DNA from: an uncultured Neptuniibacter sp.
GTDB lineage: Bacteria; Pseudomonadota; Gammaproteobacteria; Pseudomonadales; Balneatricaceae
Length of the DNA stretch: 64,000 nt
Assembly (NCBI RefSeq): GCF_947498015.1
Contig: NZ_CANMIR010000008.1
Location: forward strand, 1 to 64,000
Direction of reading: 5' to 3'
This document shows positions 28,850-38,391 of the stretch, one piece after another. Position numbers and translations under genes: made by a program. Below the pieces are notes generated by a model. That model was not told the DNA's origin. It searched no databases and worked only from the letters and a program-made list of their open reading frames with translations. Every line of letters begins with the position of its first letter. Position 1 is the stretch's first letter.

Positions 28850-30625
28850 CTAGGTCTCTCCAGAAACCTCGTGAGTCAGTACAATATTTTGCTCCGAGTT
28901 TTTATCGTAACCCACCTGATTACGGCCAGAGCGTTTCGCTTCATAAAGGTATTTGTCCGCTTCATTCAGTAAGATCGAAAAGTTCTGAGCATCTGTTCTC
29001 AGGCTGGAAACACCGATACTGGCTGTCACACTCACGGGCTCACCTTTATAGCTCAGGGAGAGTTGAGCTACCTTCACTAACAATCTATCAGCTAGAGAAA
29101 CCCCCTCCTGTAGATCAGTTTCCGGCAGTAAGAGCAGAAACTCCTCCCCACCCCAGCGACTGATCACATCACCGGTTCTTACCTCCGCTAACAAAATATC
29201 AGCTAGTTGCTGAAGCACCAGATCACCGACACCATGACCGTAGCTATCGTTGATCGATTTGAAATGATCAATATCCAGAATCATCAGGCTCAGGTTACGC
29301 TGTTTGCGGATCGCTGTACTGAAGATTGGCTCTTTGATCTTCTCAAAACCACGGCGATTGTAGAGCCCTGTCAGTTGATCGATATCCGCCAATCTTTCAG
29401 CTTTAATTTTACTCTCCTGATCAATTCGGAACTGGTAGGCCAGAGCCAGAGCGAACAAAATCGCCTCGATCAGCATGCCGACCTCCACAGCATGAAAACC
29501 GATGGGGCGATATGTAACGACACCTGAAACTGTGAGCGCAGTACAGATCGCTCCGATGGTTGCAAAAAGCGTTGCTGCCAGGAAATAGCGTGCTTCTTTC
29601 ATCCCCTGATAGAGCGCGAGCGCCCCTGAAAAGATCATCAACACGGAGAAAACAGGGATCATGATAAATGCGATGTAGAGCATGAACACTGCATCATTAA
29701 GAAATATTGCTGCTATCGATAACAGTAGAGAACAGCTGGTTAGTACATTGATAAAGCGGTTCAAGCGCGGCAGATAGTGACGCATTGCCAGAAACCGTTG
29801 CGCAAAAAAGAGTCCTGAAACTGCGTAAAGCACCATCAAAAGCGGATTGGACCAGCGTTGCCAGGTTACCATTTCAGGCCAAAGCCACTGAAACGCATGC
29901 CCTGTATAGGATAGATTCATCAGCAGGAAAAACAGTAGATATTGCGAATAGAACAGATACCTACGGCTATTCAAGCTAAAGGTTAGAAGAGCGTTATACG
30001 CCAGCAGAGCGATTAGAAAGCCATATAGCAGTCCATAAACATAACCGTTCTGAACATCGATCTTCTCCAGTTGCTGATCGGTCAGAATATAGATCGGTAC
30101 AACCAGTGGATCCTCTGCTTCAACCCGGAAGTAAAGTTCAGCAACCCCCGGTTGAAAAGCAAAGGAGAAACTGACAAAGCGGTCACCATGCTGACGTAAA
30201 GAGAATGGGATCGCATCACCACCCGTTTTATAATCAAGCAGTTTTCCTTTCTGCAGTTGATAGGCTTCAATTTTATCCAGCCAGGAGGTCTCAAACTTTA
30301 CTGACCGGTTCACGACAAAACGATCAGGATTATTCACCGTTAGCTTTAGCCAGACCGGCCTTGCATTGATGCCAAAGCTCAATACCGACTGGTCTGACTG
30401 AATTCCCTCCAGCTTTAAGAGGGCCCGGGCCTGATTAATGTCCAATGACTGCCCCGGTTCGGGAATAAAGGTGACATGTTCACCAAGAGATTCTGACAAA
30501 GGGGTAGAGAGGTCAATTTGAGCGTAACAAAGCGATGAAAGAAACAGAAACAAAAGACCCGAGACGATATATCTCAGTGAAGAGGAAGCATATGATTTAA
30601 CTACCTTTAGGTCAGACACGATCAT
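28850..30625 (-). CDS. Diguanylate cyclase with 7TM-DISM sensor
   Basis: 591 residues. A signal/first hydrophobic segment lies near 18-35. A periplasmic 7TMR-DISM extracellular domain runs to about 185, seven membrane helices occupy ~190-400, then comes a GGDEF domain. The active site is intact (SRWGGEEF), and the RTGD inhibitory site lies five residues before it. It makes c-di-GMP in response to an external ligand that is not known. The annotated ATG overlaps AAGG; a GTG two codons later has better spacing and may be the true start. The higA palindrome lies about 90 bases upstream. Confidence 0.92.
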   Translation of the reverse strand: MIVSDLKVVKSYASSSLRYIVSGLLFLFLSSLCYAQIDLSTPLSESLGEHVTFIPEPGQSLDINQARALLKLEGIQSDQSVLSFGINARPVWLKLTVNNPDRFVVNRSVKFETSWLDKIEAYQLQKGKLLDYKTGGDAIPFSLRQHGDRFVSFSFAFQPGVAELYFRVEAEDPLVVPIYILTDQQLEKIDVQNGYVYGLLYGFLIALLAYNALLTFSLNSRRYLFYSQYLLFFLLMNLSYTGHAFQWLWPEMVTWQRWSNPLLMVLYAVSGLFFAQRFLAMRHYLPRLNRFINVLTSCSLLLSIAAIFLNDAVFMLYIAFIMIPVFSVLMIFSGALALYQGMKEARYFLAATLFATIGAICTALTVSGVVTYRPIGFHAVEVGMLIEAILFALALAYQFRIDQESKIKAERLADIDQLTGLYNRRGFEKIKEPIFSTAIRKQRNLSLMILDIDHFKSINDSYGHGVGDLVLQQLADILLAEVRTGDVISRWGGEEFLLLLPETDLQEGVSLADRLLVKVAQLSLSYKGEPVSVTASIGVSSLRTDAQNFSILLNEADKYLYEAKRSGRNQVGYDKNSEQNIVLTHEVSGET

Positions 30626-30711
30626 CCTTAATTTTGACCTTACTGTGAGTAGAATGACTATAGCTTAATCTTGATTTGTACAGATACAACCCAATTCCAC
30701 AAATTCCTTAT

Positions 30712-30736
30712 GTTTTTAACAAATATTGTTAAAAAC
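30712..30736. repeat. Perfect 11-base inverted repeat
   Basis: GTTTTTAACAA and TTGTTAAAAAC flank a three-base spacer. It begins eight bases beyond the higA stop and lies about 90 bases upstream of the diguanylate cyclase. It may be a weak U-rich terminator for higA or an operator. Confidence 0.6.
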
Positions 30737-30744
30737 CTCCCCGT

Positions 30745-31035
30745 TTATTTACGACTGGCTTCATAAAGCTCCCATAGCTGTTGTTTCTCCAACCAGAACA
30801 TAGGGGTCGTATGAAAGAACTCTGCCAGCCTTAATGCGGTGTCTGCACTTATCGCGCGCTGCCCATTAACAATCTCATTGACACGACGACGAGAGATGCC
30901 GAGCTGGCGCGCGAGATCCGACTGACTGATCTTCAGAGGACGCAGATAACAACGTTCCAGCAAAGCGCCGGGATGTTCGGGCCGCCGGGAGGCATAGCGC
31001 CACCGTTGCGTATGGATCGAATCTTCTGGCTGCAA
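30745..31035 (-). CDS. higA: HigA-type antitoxin/XRE regulator, no toxin beside it
   Basis: 96 residues from TTG 31035, preceded by GAGGTG. The HTH (SQSDLARQLGISRRRVNEIVNGQRAIS) and the tail HTTPMFWLEKQQLWELYEA are characteristic of HigA-like addiction-module antidotes, and the opening RPEHPGALLE matches the family. HigB normally lies directly upstream. Here the upstream neighbour is the hydrogenase cytochrome gene with a terminator between, and no HigB-like ORF is visible. It may be a solitary regulator. Confidence 0.85.
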   Translation of the reverse strand: MQPEDSIHTQRWRYASRRPEHPGALLERCYLRPLKISQSDLARQLGISRRRVNEIVNGQRAISADTALRLAEFFHTTPMFWLEKQQLWELYEASRK

Positions 31036-31051
31036 CAGAGCACCTCAAAAT

Positions 31052-31076
31052 AAAAAAACCGGGGCAAGCCCCGGCA
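31052..31076 (-). terminator. Terminator of the hydrogenase operon
   Basis: CCGGGGC/GCCCCGG stem followed on the minus strand by a run of seven T. It separates hyaC from higA. A second hairpin without T run (CCGGG/CCCGG) lies nearer hyaC at about 31110-31125. Confidence 0.88.
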
Positions 31077-31151
31077 GAAAAACACAAACAAGATGATAGG
31101 AGCGTACAGTGCCCCTCCGGGTAAACCCGGAAAGGGCTTGGTAAAAACTAC

Positions 31152-31910
31152 TCAATCAGGTCGGTCATCCTTAAACATACGCCATCCCCCCACCATCGTG
31201 GAGATCAGGCTCTGACGGGACATGATATCTTCACGAATCGCCACATATACGTGGATCATCACAAACGTTATCAGATACCACATTCCCAGATGGTGCCAGG
31301 TGTGCACATCCTGACTCTGCCCCATCAGCGGTATCACCCATCCAAACAGCATATCTGCCCAGCTTTCCTGCCCTAATCCTTCGGAGTAAAGAGCAAAACC
31401 GGTAATGATCATGAAGGTAATCCCCACAACAAAGAATGAGAACATCGCCAACTGGCCTAATGGATTATGGCCAATATATTTTTTTGGCGTTTTCTCCAGG
31501 AACAGGTACCAACGCACCTCATGCCCAACTTCACGCCAGAATTTCCCACTAAAAAATGGTGGCAGAAATAGTTCTCGCGCATGGTGATTGCCGACAAATG
31601 CCCAGTAGATTCGCCCCACAAATGCAATTGCTACGATATACCCAGCGGTAAAATGAGCGAAGCGGATATACCCCATAAGGTAGTTATCACTGGCTTCACC
31701 CGGCATAGCAGGCAGCGGTGCGCCAATAAAGTAACCCGTGATACAGAGTGTGATCACCGATAATACTGTCACCCAGTGCCACAAACGAAGAGGTGCCTCA
31801 TACACATATACAGCAGTCTGCTTCCGTGTAATCATCTCTTCGGATGTGTTTCCCTGCACGGCTACTTCCTGATCTTTAACTGACTCGCCTTTTTTAACAG
31901 ATGCAGTCAT
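31152..31910 (-). CDS. hyaC: NiFe-hydrogenase b-type cytochrome subunit
   Basis: 252 residues with four membrane helices (about 45-65, 88-108, 145-170 and 205-222). Heme-ligand histidines sit in LRLWHWVTV, RFAHFTAGY and the WHHLGMW region. This subunit anchors the hydrogenase dimer in the inner membrane and passes electrons from H2 to quinone. It is the last gene of the hyaABC run; the gap from hyaB is 46 bases. Confidence 0.94.
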   Translation of the reverse strand: MTASVKKGESVKDQEVAVQGNTSEEMITRKQTAVYVYEAPLRLWHWVTVLSVITLCITGYFIGAPLPAMPGEASDNYLMGYIRFAHFTAGYIVAIAFVGRIYWAFVGNHHARELFLPPFFSGKFWREVGHEVRWYLFLEKTPKKYIGHNPLGQLAMFSFFVVGITFMIITGFALYSEGLGQESWADMLFGWVIPLMGQSQDVHTWHHLGMWYLITFVMIHVYVAIREDIMSRQSLISTMVGGWRMFKDDRPD

Positions 31911-31956
31911 CTCTATAGCCTCCTGAGAAGCGGTACGGAGGTCCGTACCAGTTCTC

Positions 31957-33765
31957 TTAGCGAATTTTCACCTTTGTTAGTTCCTGCCCATCTTCGGACA
32001 TGACATGTGTGGAACATGCCAGACATGGATCGAAACTATGCAGGGTACGAAGGATCTCTACGGGTTCATCAGGGCGCTCCATTGGTGTATCCAACAGTGA
32101 CGCTTCAAATGCACCGATATTGCCTTCACTATCACGCGGTGATCCATTCCAGGTTGTCGGAACGATCGCCTGATAGTTATCAATTTTGCCATCTTTGATT
32201 TTGATCCAGTGGCCCAGTGCACCGCGAGGCGCTTCATTAATCCCGACCCCTTTTGCTTCTTTCGGCCAACTACTGGGATCCCACTTTTCAACATTTGCGG
32301 TCGAACTGTCACCGTTCTTGATGTTATTGACCAACTGATGCCAGTCATCCAGCATCGTATCGCAGCACAATTCGCACTCCAGAGCCCGGGCTAAGGTCCG
32401 ACCCAGTGTTGAAGGCAGGAACTGCTTCAGTCCCAGATCAAGGCCCGTTGCCTGGTTAAAGCCAGCAAGTGAACGATCAACCTGCTCCTGTACATACTCC
32501 TTACCAGATACATATGCGATGATGTAACGCGCTAATGGCCCTACTTCCATCGCATGACCACGCCAACGTGGCGCTTTAATCCAGCTGTACTTAGCAGATT
32601 CGTCGATCTCTTTAATATTTGTTTTGGTGCCCACTGTATTAGGACCTAACTCAAAGTTAGGCTGGGTTTCCCCCTCCCATGGGTGCAACCCTTTCTTACC
32701 ACCCTCGTAGTTGTACCAGGAGTGATCTACAAACTCCTGAATCTGTTCAGGGTCACGCACATCAACCGGTAATATCTCATCCCAATTACCGTTTACGATA
32801 GCACCCGCTGGCAGCAGATCCGTCGACTTGTCATAAGGCACCTGAGTATAGGTGCCATAAGAGAGCACATTTTGAGACGCAAGACCGCCTCCATGCAGCC
32901 AGTCTTTATAGATACTCGCCACAGCCATCACGTCAGGCAGATAAACATTTTTAGTAAATGCCTGAGCTTCCCGGATACGCTCCAGAACAAAGTTCAGACT
33001 GGTCATATTTACCGGAGCACCTGAAGCACCAACACCATCAAGATTGATGGCACATGCAACACCACCCACCATGTAGTTCGGGTGCGGATTTTTACCGCCA
33101 AAAATTGTATGGATCTTTACAATATCTTTCTGCAGATCCAGCGCTTCCAGATAGTGGGCCACTGCCATCAGATCCGCTTCCGGTGGAAGCTTGTATGCAG
33201 GGTTATCCCAGTAGCCATTGGCAAACAGACCCAGCTGTCCGGTTTCAACAAACTTCTTCAGACGGGTTTGCACATCTTTAAAATAGCCAGGGCTGGATTT
33301 CGGATGATGCGGCGAAACCATCTGCTGCAGTTCAGAGGTGGCTTTTGGGTCTGCTTTAAGAGCATTAACCGGATTTACCCAGTCCAGGGCATGCAGATGA
33401 TAGAAATGAACGATGTGATCATGTATCTGTAGTGTTTTATCCATCATATGACGGATAAGATGTGCATTGAGGGGAACCTGAATACCTAACGCATCCTCAA
33501 CCGCTCGTACAGATGTCAGAGCATGAGTACCTGTACACACACCACAGATTCGCTCTACAAAAGCCCAGGCATCACGCGGATCACGCCCCTTAAGAATTAC
33601 TTCAAGGCCGCGCCACATGGTTCCGGTTGAAACCGCATTACGGATAATATTGTTCTCATCCACATTCACTTCACAGCGCATATGGCCTTCAATACGGGTC
33701 ACGGGATCAACAACTATGCGGCGCCCGCTGTTATCTAAACTCTTTGCATTCAACGGGTTATTCAT
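31957..33765 (-). CDS. hyaB: NiFe-hydrogenase large subunit
   Basis: 602 residues. Both nickel motifs are intact: [11 protein letters not shown] near the N-terminus and DPCLACSTH near the C-terminus. The 15 residues after that histidine ([15 protein letters not shown]) are the tail removed by a maturation protease, so an active enzyme needs HyaD-like and Hyp proteins encoded elsewhere. Sequence is of the membrane-bound uptake (group 1d-like) type. Its ATG overlaps the hyaA stop as TAATG, implying coupled translation. Confidence 0.96.
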   Translation of the reverse strand: MNNPLNAKSLDNSGRRIVVDPVTRIEGHMRCEVNVDENNIIRNAVSTGTMWRGLEVILKGRDPRDAWAFVERICGVCTGTHALTSVRAVEDALGIQVPLNAHLIRHMMDKTLQIHDHIVHFYHLHALDWVNPVNALKADPKATSELQQMVSPHHPKSSPGYFKDVQTRLKKFVETGQLGLFANGYWDNPAYKLPPEADLMAVAHYLEALDLQKDIVKIHTIFGGKNPHPNYMVGGVACAINLDGVGASGAPVNMTSLNFVLERIREAQAFTKNVYLPDVMAVASIYKDWLHGGGLASQNVLSYGTYTQVPYDKSTDLLPAGAIVNGNWDEILPVDVRDPEQIQEFVDHSWYNYEGGKKGLHPWEGETQPNFELGPNTVGTKTNIKEIDESAKYSWIKAPRWRGHAMEVGPLARYIIAYVSGKEYVQEQVDRSLAGFNQATGLDLGLKQFLPSTLGRTLARALECELCCDTMLDDWHQLVNNIKNGDSSTANVEKWDPSSWPKEAKGVGINEAPRGALGHWIKIKDGKIDNYQAIVPTTWNGSPRDSEGNIGAFEASLLDTPMERPDEPVEILRTLHSFDPCLACSTHVMSEDGQELTKVKIR

Positions 33766-34841
33766 TATTCCTGATCTCCTTTATGTTGCGCACGCTTAAT
33801 CGCGCTCACTGCAGCATGTGCTGCAATCGCTGCACCTACGCCACCAGCAACAGCTGTTCCGATCTCATCGGCGTTCTTCTCGATCCCGAATTGGTGAATA
33901 TCGGTCAGACGATCATAGAAGGAGCCCTTATCCCAGAAGCCATCTTCTGAACAACCGATACAACCGTGGCCAGCCTGAATCGGGAAGGAGGTCCCTTCGT
34001 TCCAGCGAACGGTTGAACACGCGTTATAGGTTGTTGGCCCTTTGCAGCCAACTTTATAAAGGCAGTAACCTTTGCGGGCCCCCTCATCGTCCCACTTCTC
34101 AACAAACTGTCCTGCGTCAAAATGAGGGCGTCGATAACATTTATCGTGAATGCGTTGACTGTAGAACATCTTTGGACGTCCCTGACGATCAAGTTCAGGT
34201 AACTTACCGAAGGTCAGCATATAGGTGATGACACCGGTCATTACCTCTGCGATGGGAGGACAACCCGGAACCTTGATGATCGGCTTATCCGTAATGACTT
34301 TATGAATAGGTACTGCCTGAGTAGGATTTGGTCGCGCAGCCTGAACACAGCCCCAAGAAGCACAAGACCCCCATGCGATGATCGCAGCAGCATCTTTTGC
34401 AGCATGTTTTAGCTGATCCAGGAATGGCTTACCCCCCACAATACAGAACATGCCATCTTCGTTCAGAGGTGGGTTACCTTCTACGGCCAGAATATATTTA
34501 CCCTTATATTTCTGTATTGTCTCTTCAAGAATCGCCTCCGCCTGATGACCCGCTGATGCCATCAGAGTGTCGTCGTAATCCAGCGAGATCATCGATAATA
34601 CGACGTCCTTCACCAGAGGGTGTGCAGAGCGAATAAATGATTCTGAACAGCAGGTACACTCAAGACCATGTAACCAGAGCACAGGCGTGCGCTCTTTTGT
34701 TTCCATGGCATGGGCGATCTTAGGAGCAAAGGTTGGGCCCAGGCCCAGCGCAGCTGCTGTCAGACTACAATATTTCAGGAAGCTACGACGTGTAATACCC
34801 TGCCGTCGCATGACCTCGTAGAAGGTTTCAATTTGGGACAT
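33765..34841 (-). CDS. hyaA: NiFe-hydrogenase small subunit, oxygen-tolerant type
   Basis: 358 residues. A twin-arginine signal ([10 protein letters not shown]) is followed by cleavage near AHA-45, exporting the folded dimer to the periplasm. In mature numbering, cysteines stand at 17, 19, 20, 115, 120 and 149 (precursor 62, 64, 65, 160, 165 and 194). This is the six-cysteine set that holds the [4Fe-3S] proximal cluster of oxygen-tolerant hydrogenases; Cys19 and Cys120 are the extra ones. A C-terminal hydrophobic segment (~325-345) anchors it. Very similar to E. coli HyaA from memory. Confidence 0.96.
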   Translation of the reverse strand: MSQIETFYEVMRRQGITRRSFLKYCSLTAAALGLGPTFAPKIAHAMETKERTPVLWLHGLECTCCSESFIRSAHPLVKDVVLSMISLDYDDTLMASAGHQAEAILEETIQKYKGKYILAVEGNPPLNEDGMFCIVGGKPFLDQLKHAAKDAAAIIAWGSCASWGCVQAARPNPTQAVPIHKVITDKPIIKVPGCPPIAEVMTGVITYMLTFGKLPELDRQGRPKMFYSQRIHDKCYRRPHFDAGQFVEKWDDEGARKGYCLYKVGCKGPTTYNACSTVRWNEGTSFPIQAGHGCIGCSEDGFWDKGSFYDRLTDIHQFGIEKNADEIGTAVAGGVGAAIAAHAAVSAIKRAQHKGDQE

Positions 34842-35217
34842 GTGTCTCTCCGCCAGTGTGAAGCACTGAAGGCACGTTTACCGCATAGCCTTTTGGGCCG
34901 AAAACAGAGTAACGCGCGTTATCATTTTTGTTATAAAAGCTTTCAGCTACATCTATGGCAATTTTTAGGCCAACCCCAAAAAACCTTTATTTTCATCAAG
35001 ATAAGAGACAACAGGAAAATTAATCAGGCAGCTCAGTTACCAGTTTCAACGCCAACCGGTTACTGAGTTAGCATAGACAAAAGTCGCATCAAATAATTAC
35101 AGGATCTATTTAGTAAGTTCTAGATTAATGTATTCATAATATATGTTTTGATGCATATCAATCCATGCCACTCTGGCAGGAGGTATGATGCATACAGTTA
35201 AACTCTGGAGAGACCCG
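34842..35217. other. Divergent regulatory region between hyaA and the hemerythrin gene
   Basis: No ORF of interest. It contains the FNR promoter for the hemerythrin gene and, at 34986-34999, a second FNR-like site (TTTAT-N4-ATCAA, one mismatch) that could serve hyaA. No -10 hexamer sits at the ideal spacing for hyaA, so that part is weak. AT content is high. Confidence 0.55.
35148..35196 (+). promoter_or_regulatory. Class II FNR/Anr-dependent promoter
   Basis: A perfect FNR box TTGAT-GCAT-ATCAA lies at 35148-35161. A TATGAT -10 hexamer lies at 35184-35189. This puts a predicted start at A35196, with the box centred at -41.5, the exact class II geometry. Translation then begins at ATG 35218, which has GGAG seven bases before it. 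Confidence 0.85.
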
Positions 35218-35625
35218 ATGGCACATATAGATTCTGCCGCTATCCCTCAGGTAGCCATGGCATTTATGAACGATGATCACCAGGAAGCTGTTGATATGCT
35301 CAACACAATTCTGGATAGCCTGGAGACAGGTGATGATCTTGCAGTCACTGAAGCGATGCAGGCTTTTTACCAACACAACATCGAACATTTCGCACGGGAA
35401 GAGGAGCAGATGCTACGGGTCAACTTTCCACCCTACAGCTGTCATAAAGGAGAGCATGAACGCGTTTTGGAAGAGCTACGCGGTGTCATAGAGCAGTGGA
35501 ACCAGGAGTATAACCGAGAACTACTGGGGTTATATTTGAATGAAACAGTGGTCAGTTGGTTTGTAAATCATATCAACACCATGGATACCGTGACAGCGAT
35601 GTTTATCAGCCGTCACAGTGCATAG
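35218..35625 (+). CDS. Bacteriohemerythrin-like diiron protein
   Basis: 135 residues. All hemerythrin ligand motifs are present: His21, H57-x3-E61, H76-x3-H80 and H118-x4-D123. Such proteins bind O2 (or sometimes NO) on a diiron site. The frame also opens at ATG 35185 and 35188, but those overlap the predicted -10 box, so 35218 (GGAG upstream) is chosen. FNR control implies expression when oxygen is low, and the neighbouring hydrogenase fits an oxygen-storage, delivery or sensing role. Confidence 0.85.
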   Translation: MAHIDSAAIPQVAMAFMNDDHQEAVDMLNTILDSLETGDDLAVTEAMQAFYQHNIEHFAREEEQMLRVNFPPYSCHKGEHERVLEELRGVIEQWNQEYNRELLGLYLNETVVSWFVNHINTMDTVTAMFISRHSA

Positions 35626-35651
35626 CATTAGCTCAACGAACTCCCTTCCTT

Positions 35652-35687
35652 AATCCCCTGTCGCGTCTCGCAATGGGGATTCTCTTT
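35652..35687 (+). terminator. Terminator after the hemerythrin gene
   Basis: AATCCCC pairs with GGGGATT across a 16-base loop, followed by CTCTTTT. It lies 27 bases after the hemerythrin stop. Confidence 0.7.
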
Positions 35688-35823
35688 TCCCCGAAACCTG
35701 ATTACGCAATTGTTGTAAAAGAGTCCAGATAAGATAACGGTATAAACTATAGCTTAGGGTTATCCATTTTGATAATCAGTTTCGATTCCCAATGTCGAAT
35801 CTCGTTTAGAATGAAATGGGAAC

Positions 35824-35853
35824 AAAAAAAGCAGCTGGCTAGGCTGCTTTTTT
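35824..35853. terminator. Second terminator-like hairpin
   Basis: A-run, GCAGC, seven-base loop, GCTGC, T-run. It can act on either strand. No minus-strand gene obviously uses it. Confidence 0.75.
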
Positions 35854-36096
35854 GGAGTTAATGCAGTAGGGGTCTGCCTTATGCCATGTATGTATTTAGC
35901 AAGTAGGTCAGATAACGGCACAAACCAGACTTTCACAGCCACCTGATTTTTGCTTTTGCTGGTGATCCTCCCCAACTCGCAGCTACCCCACAGACATGGG
36001 CGCAAGACTATCTATTGGTAATTGTTCTCCTCTAGGTCTACTTTTAGGTTGTCACTGAAGCTGATAGAGAAGGTGCTCTGTCACGAGGAAGTAGCT

Positions 36097-36567
36097 ATGG
36101 AATTCATTACCAAAGGCAACACGATTAACTGCATTCGCATTATCAAAGATAAAGTTTCAGGTAAGGAAACCCACATCACTGTGGCCTCATTCAATGCCCG
36201 AGTTGACCGCCTCCCTCCCCATGTTGCGGCAGTACTATTCACTGAGGAGGTAAAAGAGCTTTTGTTATGGCTAGAGGATCGCACTAAACTACAGTCCAAA
36301 TTAGCGAAGCAACCCATAGAAGACACTATCCTGGAATCACTTCCCTTCCTACTCAGGCAGGCAACCCAAGCACTTAAAGATGTGGATGGGCTGGACTTGA
36401 TGCTCTTTCGTTCAATCAACGAAAGGCTGGCAGAACTATCTGAGGCACTTGATAACACTGAGCGTTTTACTGCTACTCGCAGAGCTGGTTCGATGCTGAT
36501 GCAAAATAGCGAGGAGCAAAAAGAAAGATTGGATACAATCAAGCAGGACATCGAAAAAAACGAATAA
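36097..36567 (+). CDS. Unrecognised small soluble protein
   Basis: 156 residues from ATG 36097, behind GAGGA; the frame extends to 36022 without support. No signal peptide or membrane helix. The first ~45 residues look like a small beta structure (INCIRIIKDKVSGKETHITVASFNARV). The remainder is helical and charged, with coiled-coil character from ~120 to 156 (ERLAELSEALDNTERF). I recognise no family. It is flanked by terminators upstream and the convergent nhaA downstream. Confidence 0.65.
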   Translation: MEFITKGNTINCIRIIKDKVSGKETHITVASFNARVDRLPPHVAAVLFTEEVKELLLWLEDRTKLQSKLAKQPIEDTILESLPFLLRQATQALKDVDGLDLMLFRSINERLAELSEALDNTERFTATRRAGSMLMQNSEEQKERLDTIKQDIEKNE

Positions 36568-36677
36568 TGTCCATCCTGAACTGCGTTGACGGTTTTTCGC
36601 GTCCTTTTTTGAATGCTTTATAAATGCTCTTGGCTACAAATACCACAACTGTTGTCATTGCGAAATGATGGTATGAC

Positions 36678-37997
36678 TCACCGTTTCATTCGCGGCTCAC
36701 TTGAGGAAATATTGCCACGTTCAGGCGAACACATTAACAGTGCGAGACCCGCCGCTGCGGAAACAATGGATGCTAGGAATATTCCCAGTTTAGCGCTATC
36801 GACAATATTCTGGCTATAAGCGAGGTTTGCTATAAACAGCGCCATGGTGAAGCCAATTCCGGCGAGCAGGCTGCCGCCTGCAAGCAACCGCCAAGTAAGT
36901 TCCGGGGGACGGACCGCGATATGCAAACGCACAGCGAGCCAACTAAACAACAAAATACCAATAGGTTTACCAACCACAAATCCTGAGAATACCGCCACTG
37001 TAACCGAACTAAAAAGGTCGCTAGAAGTTAGAGGCAACCCGGCGTTGGCAAATGCGAACAATGGCATGATGACAAAAACCACCCAAGGATGTAGAGCAAT
37101 CTCCATTCGCTCCACTGGAGCCAGCGTTTCACGCGCGGCAATCTCAGCTATCTGCAATGTCTGTCGATCCACGGTGTCCCTACTACTTTCATCACTGGTT
37201 GGATGAGCAATGACCTGATCCAAGATCGCGTACAGACGTTCATTGCTGACCCATCGGCGCGCCGGAGTCATCAAACCTAGTATCACGCCGGTGATGGTGG
37301 CGTGGATTCCGGACGCATCAATTGCGAACCAGATGACCCCGCCCACGAGGAAGTAGAGGGGAAAGCTTCGAAAGCCGATAACTGCCATTGTGCGAACAAA
37401 TACGATGCCAAGTGCTGCTACCGCTAATACGCTCCAGTTGATGTTGCTAGTGTAGCCGATGGCTACGACAAGAATCGCACCAATATCGTCAACGATCGCC
37501 AAAGACAGCATAAACACTCGCAAGCTTTTCGGAATACGTGAGCCCACTAGAGTCAGGCAAGCAACAACAAATACTGTATCGGTTGCCATTACCGTCCCCC
37601 AACCATCCTGACCGGGTTGTCCTACTTGCAGCAATAGATATATCAAAGCAGGAACGACCATACCACCTAAGGCGGCGGCTATTGATAGAGCAGCCATTCG
37701 AGGCTTTTTCAATTCTCCGAGAACCAACTCCCGCTTTAGCTCCAAAGCGACCAGAAAAAAAAACAGAGTCATCAAGCCATCGTTGATCCACTCTCGTAGT
37801 GATCGTGTAAACTCCAGTGCGCCAAACTGAAAACCGATCTTTAGCTCCAACGCGTGCTCGTAAATGTGATCCCACGGTGAGTTGGATAGAACGAGTGCGG
37901 TAATGATGAAAAAAATTAGTATCGCCCCACCGGCTGACTGCATATGCAAGAATTGCACAAAAGGGGGCGCTAGCCGATCAATGAATTCCTTCGGCAA
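36678..37997 (-). CDS. nhaA: Na+/H+ antiporter NhaA
   Basis: 439 residues with twelve membrane helices. The ion-binding aspartates are in LSLAIVDDIGAI (equivalent of D163/D164) and the ATDTVFVV segment (equivalent of D133). The start MPKEFIDRLAPPFVQFLHMQSAGG is typical. It exchanges two H+ for one Na+, supporting salt and alkali tolerance and fitting a marine host. It is longer at the C-terminus than E. coli NhaA (388). The neighbourhood shows no operon partner, and it sits with the unknown gene at 36097, so late acquisition is possible. Confidence 0.94.
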   Translation of the reverse strand: MPKEFIDRLAPPFVQFLHMQSAGGAILIFFIITALVLSNSPWDHIYEHALELKIGFQFGALEFTRSLREWINDGLMTLFFFLVALELKRELVLGELKKPRMAALSIAAALGGMVVPALIYLLLQVGQPGQDGWGTVMATDTVFVVACLTLVGSRIPKSLRVFMLSLAIVDDIGAILVVAIGYTSNINWSVLAVAALGIVFVRTMAVIGFRSFPLYFLVGGVIWFAIDASGIHATITGVILGLMTPARRWVSNERLYAILDQVIAHPTSDESSRDTVDRQTLQIAEIAARETLAPVERMEIALHPWVVFVIMPLFAFANAGLPLTSSDLFSSVTVAVFSGFVVGKPIGILLFSWLAVRLHIAVRPPELTWRLLAGGSLLAGIGFTMALFIANLAYSQNIVDSAKLGIFLASIVSAAAGLALLMCSPERGNISSSEPRMKR

Positions 37998-38391
37998 TCC
38001 GGTGGCTTTTGAACTTGCTTTCCGATCTATAGCTATAACAAGGCTCCCCTCCCACGCGCGAACATTTGTATATCAACCTGGGGGATTTTTCTGCGCTTAA
38101 TACCAGCGAAATTTAACAATAGCCATTTGATTCAGAAGAAAAATCAGTAAGAGGGTAGCTTTCAATTCCGGATAAAACGACCTGTGTTCTCATCCCCAGC
38201 AATCTGTGTCCTTCTCGGCAGAATTGGAGGATGGTTACATTTGATTCTTATACAGGTTTAATCAATTTGCCAGAGATAAGATCAAAGAGGCATACCTCAT
38301 AGGACAGCTTCGGGTCGGAAGCTGACCTTCTAACACCCCTTTCCCACAGAATTGGATCATCCCTTTTTGCTAATTTCTTGGTATTTCTGAG
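37998..38391. other. Intergenic region, no gene seen
   Basis: 394 bases between nhaA (start side) and the GGDEF-EAL gene (end side), both minus strand. It should hold the nhaA promoter. AGCTTC/GAAGCT at 38306-38323 can form a hairpin without a T run. Nothing else stands out. Confidence 0.55.

Larger units (their letters stand above)
35626..36096. other. Intergenic region with two terminators
   Basis: Apart from the two terminators listed separately, I see no gene. An 81-codon minus-strand frame (35760-36005) has no ribosome site, resembles no protein and would run across a terminator. Confidence 0.6.

Noticed and set aside
35185..35217. Upstream ATGs of the hemerythrin gene with a strong AGGAGG
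   Set aside because: They overlap the TATGAT hexamer of the FNR promoter, so the predicted transcript starts after them. Another promoter could revive this choice.
35760..36005. 81-codon minus-strand frame after the hemerythrin gene
   Set aside because: Crosses a terminator hairpin, has no ribosome site and no family resemblance.
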